A stretch of DNA of 6,647 bases from the NCBI GenBank assembly GCA_004555855.1, contig SFJQ01000084.1, positions 1 to 6,647 of the forward strand. Direction: 5' to 3'. Source of the DNA: [Eubacterium] saphenum (lineage in GTDB: Bacteria; Bacillota; Clostridia; Oscillospirales; Ruminococcaceae). The notes beneath the pieces are model-generated. The model was not told the origin of the DNA. It ran no database searches and saw only the letters and a program-made list of their open reading frames with translations. A program made the translations under genes and the position numbers. Below, one piece after another: positions 1 through 5,237 of this stretch. The stretch's first letter is position 1, and each line of letters starts with the position of its first letter.

Positions 1-1
1 T

Positions 2-1075
2 GAATTTCGCGTCAAGGATACGGGTATCGGAATGCCGCAGGAGTTCTCCGAGCGTATCTTCAATCCCTTTGAGCGCGAGCGTTCCTCTACCGTCGGGAAG
101 ATACAAGGTACAGGTCTTGGTATGTCTATCGCAAAGAATATCATCGATATGATGGGCGGCACTATCGAGGTGCATACCAATCAGGGAAAGGGTACAGAAT
201 TTATTATCCAAATCAGAATGCGACTGCAGGCTGATACTAAGCACGACGTCAGGATAAAGTCCCTTGAGGGCTTGAAGGCTCTTGTAGTCTATGACGATTT
301 CGACACCTGTGACAGCGTTTCAAGAATGCTTCTGCGTGTAGGTGTGAGGTCGGAGTGGACCTTGTCGGGTAAGGAAGCGGTTCTCCGCGCGAAACAAGCC
401 ATTGCAATCGACGACGCTTTCCGTGCATATATCATAGACTGGCGGCTGCCCGATATGAACGGTATCGAGGTTACAAGGCAGATACGCGCTCTTGGTGACA
501 CCACGCCGATAATTATTCTGACCGCATACGATTGGACGGATATCGAAGCCGAGGCAAGAGCCGCGGGAGTAACCGCATTCTGTGCGAAACCTATGTTTAT
601 GTCCGACCTGCGCGAAACGCTGCTGACAGCTATTGGCGAAAACGAAACAAAAGACGATATATCCGGATTTGCCGAAGAGGAGAATTTCAAGGGAAAGCGT
701 TTGCTGCTTGTTGAGGATAACGACCTTAACCGTGAGATTGCATTCGAGATACTGAATGAATACGGGTTTATTGTGGAAACCGTGGAAAACGGCAAGGAAG
801 CGGTTGATGAGATAGCCGCTTCGGATAACGGGTATTATGACCTTGTGCTTATGGATATTCAGATGCCTGTTATGAACGGCTATGATGCAACGAGGAGCAT
901 AAGAGCATTGGAAAACAAGGAGCTTTCATCTGTTCCCATTGTCGCGATGACGGCAAACGCCTTTGACGAGGACAGGAAAGCCGCGGCAGAATGCGGAATG
1001 AACGGATTTATCTCCAAGCCGATAAATATGGAAGATGTCATCGAGGTACTTCGGAGCGTATTGGAAAACAAATAA
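2..1075 (+). CDS. Hybrid sensor histidine kinase, C-terminal part (ATPase tail plus two receiver domains), 5' partial
   Basis: This is the end of a membrane or cytosolic hybrid kinase that would autophosphorylate on a histidine and pass the phosphate to its own receivers. The reading frame is open from base 2, so the start, sensor and dimerisation/His-box lie outside the window. Numbering from the first visible codon, the HATPase_c tail spans about 1-77, with G1 box DTGIGM (6-11), F box NPFER (21-25) and G2 box GTGLGM (36-41). Receiver 1 spans about 91-211, with phospho-acceptor D146, T174 and K196. Receiver 2 spans about 231-357, with acidic pair E238/D239, acceptor D285, T317 and K339. Receiver 1 has Y97-D98-D99 where D-D-D would be expected, so one Mg-pocket acid appears to be Tyr. 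No HPt domain follows receiver 2, so a separate HPt protein is inferred. The family call is secure; the signal sensed is unknown. Confidence 0.95.
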   Translation, partial: EFRVKDTGIGMPQEFSERIFNPFERERSSTVGKIQGTGLGMSIAKNIIDMMGGTIEVHTNQGKGTEFIIQIRMRLQADTKHDVRIKSLEGLKALVVYDDFDTCDSVSRMLLRVGVRSEWTLSGKEAVLRAKQAIAIDDAFRAYIIDWRLPDMNGIEVTRQIRALGDTTPIIILTAYDWTDIEAEARAAGVTAFCAKPMFMSDLRETLLTAIGENETKDDISGFAEEENFKGKRLLLVEDNDLNREIAFEILNEYGFIVETVENGKEAVDEIAASDNGYYDLVLMDIQMPVMNGYDATRSIRALENKELSSVPIVAMTANAFDEDRKAAAECGMNGFISKPINMEDVIEVLRSVLENK

Positions 1076-1095
1076 ATATGCGGCAAAACAGATTT

Positions 1096-1131
1096 ACCGC
1101 CTCGGAGCTGAACAGCTTCGGGGCGGTTTTT
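1096..1131 (+). terminator. Rho-independent terminator of the hybrid kinase gene
   Basis: A 14-bp stem, allowing G-T wobbles, pairs bases 1096-1109 with 1114-1127 around a GAAC loop. The T-run at 1127-1131 overlaps the end of the stem. It starts 20 bp after the kinase stop. On the minus strand the stem is followed only by a weak T tract, so service to the convergent Fe-S gene ending at 1138 is possible but less clear. Confidence 0.88.
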
Positions 1132-1137
1132 CGCCTG

Positions 1138-1839
1138 TTAGAGCGTATCTAAAATTCTCCCGTCCGTTGAAATCACGACAACTCTCCACGGGATAAACTT
1201 CCCGCTTGCCTGAAGAGCGCGCTTTACTGCGTTTTCAATTCCGCCGCAGCAAGGCACTTCCATACGAACTATGGTTACGCTCTTTATCTCGTTGTTGGCG
1301 ATAATCGCCGTCAGTTTTTCCGCATAATCTCCCTCGTCGAGCTTCGGGCAGCCTATCAGGGTGACGTGGCTGCGGATAAAATCGCTGTGGAAATTTCCGT
1401 AAGCAAACGCTGTGCAATCCGCCGCAACAAGCAGATTTGCCTCGTTAAAATACGGCGCGTTTATCGGCACAAGCTTTATCTGTACCGGCCACTGAGAAAG
1501 CTGACTTGCGGCAGGCGCCCCCGACATTTTGAGAGGACTTTCCTCGCGCTTAATCGCTTTTGAATGCGTTCCCGGACAGCCGCAGGGCAAATCGCCGTGC
1601 TTTTTCGCTTTTGCCGCGAGAACCGCCGCCTCGTCATAAGCGGGCGCTTCGCGTTCCTCAAAGGAAATCGCGTTTGTCGGGCACGCGGGAAGGCAATCTC
1701 CCAGCCCATCGCAGTAATCCTCGCGGGTAAGCCGAGCCTTTCCGTCAACCATTTCAATTGCGCCCTCGTGACACGCGCTCGCGCAAGCGCCGCAGCCGTT
1801 GCACTTTTCTTCGTCTATTCTGATGATTTTTCTTATCAT
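1138..1839 (-). CDS. 4Fe-4S ferredoxin-type protein, FrdX-like, next to a Crp/Fnr regulator
   Basis: A 233-residue cytosolic iron-sulfur protein, probably an electron carrier or electron-transfer partner. Residues 13-23 carry a full C-x2-C-x2-C-x3-C motif. A second motif at 43-53 has only three cysteines (C43, C49, C53; C-x5-C-x3-C). The C-terminal part has further conserved-looking cysteines: C86/C88 in CGCPG, C142, C164 in GCP and C197/C198 in CCGG. The start at 1839 is preferred because AAAAGGAG lies 7 nt upstream; an in-frame ATG at 1986 would add 49 residues lying inside the promoter and operator. Proteins of this kind in Clostridia often sit beside Crp/Fnr regulators and hydroxylamine reductase (Hcp). 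From memory of comparative genomics, the hcp-associated ferredoxin has been called FrdX and its regulator HcpR; applying those names here is inference, and no hcp is in view. It is divergent from the regulator at 1978. Confidence 0.85.
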   Translation of the reverse strand: MIRKIIRIDEEKCNGCGACASACHEGAIEMVDGKARLTREDYCDGLGDCLPACPTNAISFEEREAPAYDEAAVLAAKAKKHGDLPCGCPGTHSKAIKREESPLKMSGAPAASQLSQWPVQIKLVPINAPYFNEANLLVAADCTAFAYGNFHSDFIRSHVTLIGCPKLDEGDYAEKLTAIIANNEIKSVTIVRMEVPCCGGIENAVKRALQASGKFIPWRVVVISTDGRILDTL

Positions 1840-1846
1840 AAATTTT

Positions 1847-1854
1847 CTCCTTTT
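1847..1854 (-). promoter_or_regulatory. Ribosome binding site that fixes the Fe-S protein start
   Basis: The minus strand reads AAAAGGAG, then 7 nt, then ATG at 1839. No comparable site precedes the upstream in-frame ATG at 1986. Confidence 0.85.
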
Positions 1855-1920
1855 GGATAATAAATTGTTTGTCATGCGACAGAATATTTTCATATCCCGC
1901 GCCCTTGACTTGCTGATTAA

Positions 1921-1949
1921 ATTATACAACATTGTTTGAAAAAAGTCGG
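1921..1949 (-). promoter_or_regulatory. Promoter of the Fe-S protein gene with weak -35
   Basis: On the minus strand a perfect -10 TATAAT (1926-1921) is preceded, at 17-bp spacing, by CCGACT (1949-1944), which matches the -35 consensus at only three positions. This fits a promoter needing an activator. The inferred transcription start is near 1914, giving a leader of about 75 nt. A second imperfect 5-4-5 inverted repeat, TTGTC-ATGC-GACAG, lies in that leader at 1869-1882. Confidence 0.65.
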
Positions 1950-1962
1950 TTGTTTTTACAAC
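1949..1962. promoter_or_regulatory. Crp/Fnr-type operator, perfect 5-4-5 inverted repeat
   Basis: The sequence GTTGT-TTTT-ACAAC is a perfect inverted repeat with the 5-4-5 spacing typical of Fnr-family sites. Its centre (1955.5) is 41.5 bp upstream of the start inferred for the Fe-S gene, the class II activator position. It abuts the ribosome binding site of the regulator gene (1963-1969), so bound protein could also block the regulator's own transcription. Which protein binds is inference from adjacency. Confidence 0.65.
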
Positions 1963-1969
1963 GGAAAGG
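1963..1969 (+). promoter_or_regulatory. Ribosome binding site that fixes the Crp/Fnr regulator start
   Basis: GGAAAGG lies 8 nt before the ATG at 1978 and supports that start over the in-frame TTG at 1936. The TTG would place the operator inside the coding region. Confidence 0.75.
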
Positions 1970-1977
1970 CTGTTTTT

Positions 1978-2637
1978 ATGGAACAATTTCTGCCAATTCT
2001 CAAAAAAACAAAGCTGTTCTCGGGAGTCGATACCGAGGATATTTCATCGATGTTTTCGTGCCTCGGAGCAAGCCTGCGATTTTATAAAAAAGGCGAATTT
2101 GTGTTAAGACAAGGCGAGCGGGTGGGCAAAATTATGGTTTTGGCTGAAGGAAATCTGCATATTCAAAGCGACGATTACTGGGGAAATCGAAGCATTCTCG
2201 GGGAGATTTGCGCGGGCGAGATGTTCGGAGAAGCGTATGCCGCCGCGGAGAGCTGCGCTTTGCCGAACGACGTGGTTGCCGTAACGGACAGCGCTGTCCT
2301 TCGCTTTGACGTAAATCGCATTCTCACGACCTGTTCGTCGGGCTGTCGGTTTCACAAAACCGTCGTGCAAAATCTTTTCTTTGCAATTTCCGAGAAAAAC
2401 AGAAAACTTGTGCAGAAGCTCGGGCTTATGTCAAAGCGCACCACTCGGGAAAAACTGATTTCATATTTATCGGAGCAGTCAAAAAAGCAAAACAGCGCGA
2501 GTTTTTCCATTCCGTTCAACCGACGGCAGCTTGCGGATTTTTTGTCCGTTGACCGCAGCGCGCTTTCAAATGAGCTTTGCAGAATGCGCGATGAGGGAAT
2601 GATAAGGTTTGAGAAAAATCGGTTTATTTTGCTTTGA
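1978..2637 (+). CDS. Crp/Fnr-family transcriptional regulator (HcpR-like by context)
   Basis: A 219-residue regulator of normal family length. An N-terminal cyclic-nucleotide-type sensor barrel (about 8-120) contains GEMFGEA (80-86), followed by a dimerisation helix (about 122-150) and a C-terminal winged helix-turn-helix (about 153-217). The recognition helix is near VDRSALSNELCRM (191-203). There is no N-terminal cysteine cluster as in Fnr (cysteines at 28, 78, 93, 119, 123 and 201 are scattered), so a bound 4Fe-4S cluster is not predicted; a small-molecule or heme-type signal is possible. R193 aligns with CRP R180, but S194 and N198 replace the CRP base-contacting E181 and R185, suggesting a different operator. 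The likely target is the divergent Fe-S gene through the operator at 1949-1962. Its own promoter is not clear: TTGACT at 1905 lacks a well-spaced -10. Confidence 0.9.
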   Translation: MEQFLPILKKTKLFSGVDTEDISSMFSCLGASLRFYKKGEFVLRQGERVGKIMVLAEGNLHIQSDDYWGNRSILGEICAGEMFGEAYAAAESCALPNDVVAVTDSAVLRFDVNRILTTCSSGCRFHKTVVQNLFFAISEKNRKLVQKLGLMSKRTTREKLISYLSEQSKKQNSASFSIPFNRRQLADFLSVDRSALSNELCRMRDEGMIRFEKNRFILL

Positions 2638-2691
2638 CAATTTGAAGAAAATAGTTTTGGTTTTTTATTAAATCGCGTCAAACTGACGAGA

Positions 2692-2723
2692 AAAAGCGGA
2701 GAATTTTCACGTTCTCCGCTTTT
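2692..2723. terminator. Bidirectional rho-independent terminator between convergent genes
   Basis: A perfect 12-bp stem pairs 2692-2703 with 2712-2723 around an 8-nt loop. It has T-runs on both strands (TTTT then CGTT on plus, TTTTT on minus). It lies between the regulator stop (2637) and the cyclase stop (2726), so it can end both transcripts. A small extra hairpin, CGTCA-AAC-TGACG, sits just before it at 2676-2688. Confidence 0.9.
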
Positions 2724-2725
2724 CG

Positions 2726-4297
2726 TTATCCTTCATAGAAACAGATTTTGTTTTTGTCGGAATTTTTGGCAAGATACATCGCGCTGTCGCTCATTTTCAG
2801 CAAATCCTCAAGGTCGTGGGCGTTTCCGTCGCAAACCGTGCTTGCTGCGGCGCCGATACTTGCTCCGAGCGTGCCGAATTCAGTTATCTCCGCGAAGGAT
2901 TTGTTTACAGCGGAAAGCAGCTCGACAGCCTGCTTTTTGAGATTTTCCATGGAGCGCTCGCCGTTGATGACGATGATGAATTCATCGCCGCCAAGCCTTG
3001 CAATAAAGTCAATCGGGAAGGTTTTTCGCAGGATATCTGCCGTTAAAATCAGCGCTTCATCGCCTGCCTTATGACCGTATGTATCATTTACGCTCTTGAA
3101 ATTGTCGAGGTCTATAAGGATTGTGGCGACGTTGGGCGTGTGTTTTATGCTGTCGAAATACTCAAACAAACGTCTTCTGTTGGAAAGACCGGTGAGGAAA
3201 TCGGTGTTTGCGTTGTAGGCGGTCTGCTCAAGGCGTTTTCTCTCATCGGTGACATCGGTGAGGATTATCGCTTGCCCTATCATTTCCTCAAAAATGCTGT
3301 AAATCGGCTTAATACTGCAGGAAAGGGTGATTAAGCCCTGCTCGGTTTCGAGCGTAATTTCGTCATCTTCGAGTTTTCCGCGCAGAACGCTGTTCTTCCA
3401 GGAAGAAAGATTTGTTCCCACAATTTCGCTGTAATCGGGGAAGTATTTGAAGAACAGGCGGTTTGCCGCAAGAACATCTTCTTTTTCATCGTTAACTATT
3501 ACCGCAAAGGGCATACTGTCGAGGATGACCTCAAGCTCGGAGTTAATGTTGTGCTGCGCGGTTACGTCGTTGGCGATGCCGCAGGTACCGAAAATAGTTC
3601 CGTCCTCGTCAATCAGCGGAGATTTGTAGGTCTTGAACTGCCGCATACCTTTCTTGGTCTTGACCTTCTCGTCAAAAAGGCAGGTTTCGCGCGCGTTTAT
3701 GACAACCTCCTCTGACTCAAGGCAAACATATTCGCCCTGCTCATATTCTTCTTTGGGAATATCCCAGATATAGTAATGACCTTGTTTGTAAATCTGCTCC
3801 TTTGTTTTTGCGACAGCTTCGCAGAAGCCGTTGTTCACAATGAGGTGAGCGCCCTTTATGTCCTTGAACCAGACGAGGTCGGGGATACTGTCATAGACGG
3901 TTCTGAAGCAAACGGTCTGTAAACGGAAATCGAAAGACTGCTTCATTCGGGCTATGAGTTTTTCAGCATAAAATACAAGCAGGCTGTCGTTGTCGCTGTC
4001 TTCGGTCACAGTCCAAAGCTCGTCGGGCTTGTTGGGCATTTCGTTAACCGAAGGGAGCTTGTCGCTGCTTATCAGCAGAACGCGGAGCGTTTTTTTGCCG
4101 ACAAGACCTGCACCCTGCTGATATGCGTCAATTCCGCCGAAAATTACCGCTCCGTCCAATTTATCGTATTTTTCGGTAATTTCGGGAACGGAGCTTACGG
4201 TGATTTCGCAGTCCTCCGGAAGAGCCGCCGATTTTATAGCTGCCTGAATTGCGATATTGCCGCTTACAACGATTATGTTGAGCTTACATTGATACAT
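2726..4297 (-). CDS. Diguanylate cyclase: receiver-like N-terminus, two PAS domains, GGDEF
   Basis: A 523-residue cytosolic enzyme that should make cyclic di-GMP from two GTP. Residues 1-110 show alternating beta strands (near 5-11, 31-36, 49-55, 71-80, 94-99) like a receiver fold, but lack its phospho-acceptor and acidic pair; this domain call is inference. PAS 1 spans about 124-247 (SIPDLVWFKD, then DEDGTIFGTCGIANDVT) and PAS 2 about 253-352. The GGDEF domain is 360-523, with metal ligand D396 in IDLDNFK and an intact active site RLGGDEF at 434-440. The inhibitory I-site position five residues before GGDEF reads FPID (427-430) rather than RxxD, so product feedback through that site is probably lost. 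No EAL domain and no membrane segment are seen. The start has GGGGTG 8 nt upstream. Expression is driven by the promoter at 4354-4383. The ligands of the PAS domains are unknown. Confidence 0.93.
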   Translation of the reverse strand: MYQCKLNIIVVSGNIAIQAAIKSAALPEDCEITVSSVPEITEKYDKLDGAVIFGGIDAYQQGAGLVGKKTLRVLLISSDKLPSVNEMPNKPDELWTVTEDSDNDSLLVFYAEKLIARMKQSFDFRLQTVCFRTVYDSIPDLVWFKDIKGAHLIVNNGFCEAVAKTKEQIYKQGHYYIWDIPKEEYEQGEYVCLESEEVVINARETCLFDEKVKTKKGMRQFKTYKSPLIDEDGTIFGTCGIANDVTAQHNINSELEVILDSMPFAVIVNDEKEDVLAANRLFFKYFPDYSEIVGTNLSSWKNSVLRGKLEDDEITLETEQGLITLSCSIKPIYSIFEEMIGQAIILTDVTDERKRLEQTAYNANTDFLTGLSNRRRLFEYFDSIKHTPNVATILIDLDNFKSVNDTYGHKAGDEALILTADILRKTFPIDFIARLGGDEFIIVINGERSMENLKKQAVELLSAVNKSFAEITEFGTLGASIGAAASTVCDGNAHDLEDLLKMSDSAMYLAKNSDKNKICFYEG

Positions 4298-4353
4298 TGA
4301 ATACTCACCCCATTAACAATTGTTTTGCATTAACGTGCTGAATTTATATATTC

Positions 4354-4383
4354 ATTATACCACATTTCGATATCTTTTGTCAA
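4354..4383 (-). promoter_or_regulatory. Sigma-A promoter of the diguanylate cyclase gene
   Basis: The minus strand has a perfect TTGACA (4383-4378), an 18-bp spacer and a perfect TATAAT (4359-4354) preceded by TGG, an extended -10. The inferred start is near 4347, giving a leader of about 50 nt. The leader contains the palindrome AACAATTGTT (4315-4324), flanked by two copies of CATTAAC on the plus strand (4311-4317 and 4328-4334). Confidence 0.9.
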
Positions 4384-4406
4384 TGACTGTCATAAATTTG
4401 TTATGA
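4383..4406. promoter_or_regulatory. Overlapping palindromes upstream of the cyclase -35, candidate operator
   Basis: ATGAC-T-GTCAT (4383-4393) is a perfect inverted repeat centred near -41 from the inferred start. TCATAA-N5-TTATGA (4390-4406) is a second perfect inverted repeat centred near -51. Overlapping dyads at these positions suit a transcription factor. The identity of any binder is unknown. The rest of 4407-4604 holds only the candidate upstream signals of the peptide gene. Confidence 0.4.
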
Positions 4407-4478
4407 AGCGGCATAATTAGCTTTAATGCCTGAAACAATCGTGCAGAAAATCGCATTGCACATTATATTTTGCCAAAG

Positions 4479-4500
4479 AGCCGGAAATGCCGGAAGCTCA
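4479..4500 (+). other. Small imperfect hairpin upstream of the peptide gene
   Basis: Two self-complementary CCGG words separated by AAATG form a 4-bp stem, which GAG and CTC can extend across a three-base bulge. It is not followed directly by a T-run, so it is not called a terminator. It lies about 30 bp before the weak candidate promoter of the peptide gene. Confidence 0.3.
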
Positions 4501-4530
4501 AAATATTTATCCCTTTTTGAAAATCCTTTG

Positions 4531-4536
4531 TATAAA
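4531..4536 (+). promoter_or_regulatory. Weak candidate -10 for the GG-leader peptide gene
   Basis: TATAAA at 4531-4536 lies in AT-rich sequence about 70 bp before the peptide start and is preceded by TTTG. No convincing -35 lies 16-18 bp upstream, so this is a tentative call and expression may need an activator. Confidence 0.3.
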
Positions 4537-4591
4537 AGAACAGAAGGCAAAAAACCACACAAGGAGAGCCGACAAAACGTAATAAATCAGC

Positions 4592-4597
4592 AGGAAG
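4592..4597 (+). promoter_or_regulatory. Ribosome binding site of the GG-leader peptide gene
   Basis: AGGAAG lies 7 nt before the ATG at 4605, which supports translation of this short gene. Confidence 0.7.
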
Positions 4598-4604
4598 AGT
4601 CATT

Positions 4605-4772
4605 ATGGAAAACGAAAAAAACAAAGAACTGCTTGAAAAGACAAAGCAGAGCGGCGAGGTATCCGAGGAGGAGCTTGAGGCTGTTGTGGGAGGATTAATT
4701 ATCAGGCACACAGAAATGTTTGAAAAATCACGCAGGTACTATTATGGAGAACAAAGACATTCGCCGTTTTGA
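4605..4772 (+). CDS. Small secreted-peptide precursor with double-glycine leader
   Basis: A 55-residue peptide with a charged 30-residue leader ending in Gly-Gly. The leader end fits the L-S-x-x-E-L-x-x-I-x-G-G consensus at every key position: V19 (-12), S20 (-11), E23 (-8), L24 (-7), V27 (-4), G29 (-2), G30 (-1). Such leaders are cut after GG by peptidase-domain ABC transporters (ComA/LagD type) during export. The predicted mature part is 25 residues (31-55), basic (five Arg/Lys plus two His against three Glu), with a Y45-Y46-Y47 run and no cysteine. This argues against lanthionines or disulfides and favours a linear pheromone or bacteriocin-like peptide. A good ribosome site supports the start. 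No transporter, modifying enzyme or immunity gene is visible nearby. I do not recognise the mature sequence. The frame stays open after the TGA to 5045, which I treat as chance. Confidence 0.68.
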   Translation: MENEKNKELLEKTKQSGEVSEEELEAVVGGLIIRHTEMFEKSRRYYYGEQRHSPF

Positions 4773-5053
4773 TGTTTGTCGGGCTGTCCGCCGTCCACAA
4801 AGGCGAATTTTCTCCCAGCGGCTGAAACAGCGAGGTTTGACAAAACAAGACCGGAGCAGGACGTTATCGTCAGGAACATAAGCCATTTTATTCGGCACGC
4901 ACTTCCTCAACGGAGCTTTTATGCGAGTTCAAGGCACGCGGCGGATATCGGATTTTTGCCGCAAAAACGCAGAAAAGCAGGGCAGAAACCCCGACTATTA
5001 GTGCGGAATTGTGACCAAATAGATTTCGGGAAATCGCCCCCCTAAAATAGGAG

Positions 5054-5071
5054 AGCCGCCTGCGGCTTTTT
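5054..5071 (+). terminator. Hairpin 1, short terminator-like stem with T-run
   Basis: AGCCG (5054-5058) pairs with CGGCT (5063-5067) around CCTG, followed by a T-run at 5067-5071. The stem is short but GC-rich. It could end a plus-strand transcript from the peptide gene about 280 bp upstream. Confidence 0.5.
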
Positions 5072-5092
5072 GTGATTTCGTGCTTGTGCACT

Positions 5093-5118
5093 AGAGTTTC
5101 GCCTAAAGTCGAAGCTCT
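5093..5118. other. Hairpin 2 of the structured block
   Basis: A 9-bp stem with one G-T wobble pairs 5093-5101 (AGAGTTTCG) with 5110-5118 (CGAAGCTCT). The 8-nt loop begins CCTAA, as does the loop of hairpin 3. Confidence 0.5.
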
Positions 5119-5137
5119 TTACAAATAAAACGCAGAA

Positions 5138-5163
5138 GAGGACGGTCCTAACGAACCGTCCTC
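5138..5163. other. Hairpin 3 of the structured block
   Basis: A perfect 9-bp stem pairs GAGGACGGT (5138-5146) with ACCGTCCTC (5155-5163). The 8-nt loop begins CCTAA. Stem and loop lengths match hairpin 2. The 3' arm can also pair with 5232-5240, so two folds compete. Confidence 0.6.
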
Positions 5164-5193
5164 AGCATAGTAAAGTCTTTCGCAACCCGCGGC

Positions 5194-5229
5194 TTTTGGC
5201 GTTTTTGTGCTTGTGCAAAAACGCCAAAA
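5194..5229. other. Hairpin 4 of the structured block
   Basis: A perfect 14-bp stem pairs 5194-5207 (TTTTGGCGTTTTTG) with 5216-5229 around an 8-nt loop. It is enclosed by complementary 9-mers at 5159-5167 and 5232-5240. Confidence 0.65.
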
Positions 5230-5237
5230 ACGCTGAG

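Larger units (their letters stand above)
5062..5217 (+). repeat. 29-bp imperfect direct repeat, two copies 127 bp apart
   Basis: Copy 1 is 5062-5090 and copy 2 is 5189-5217. They are equal in length and differ at four positions. Both begin GCGGCTTTT and end GTGCTTGTGCA. Similarity does not continue beyond either end, so this is not a simple tandem duplication of the whole interval. Copy 1 overlaps hairpin 1 and copy 2 overlaps hairpin 4. Confidence 0.7.

Noticed and set aside
1905..1927. TTGACT (1905-1910) with the downstream TATAC as a plus-strand promoter for the regulator
   Set aside because: The spacing to the TATA-like word is about 11 bp, and at 16-18 bp there is no good -10.
1936..1977. 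TTG at 1936 as start of the Crp/Fnr regulator
   Set aside because: It would translate through the operator; the ATG at 1978 has a better ribosome site and gives a normal family length.
1840..1986. Upstream ATG at 1986 as start of the Fe-S protein (49 extra residues)
   Set aside because: The extension covers the promoter and operator, lacks a ribosome site and shows no family sequence; AAAAGGAG before 1839 is decisive.
4561..4583. Strong AAGGAG ribosome-site-like word
   Set aside because: No ATG, GTG or TTG lies at usable distance and the region reaches stops quickly; the functional site is the one at 4592.
4426..4698. 90-codon plus-strand frame overlapping the peptide gene
   Set aside because: No ribosome site, low-complexity basic composition, and it runs out of frame across a better-supported GG-leader gene.
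4463..4711. 82-codon minus-strand frame opposite the peptide gene
   Set aside because: Ser/Phe-rich antisense shadow with no ribosome site or family match.
4772..4825. 17-codon frame whose ATG overlaps the peptide stop (TGATG)
   Set aside because: The overlap looks like translational coupling, but the product is tiny, unremarkable and lacks other support.
4888..5091. 67-codon minus-strand frame with a hydrophobic stretch that could be a membrane segment
   Set aside because: The hydrophobic run (near SALIVGVSALLFCVFAA) is suggestive, but there is no convincing start signal, it begins inside the hairpin block, and no family is recognised.
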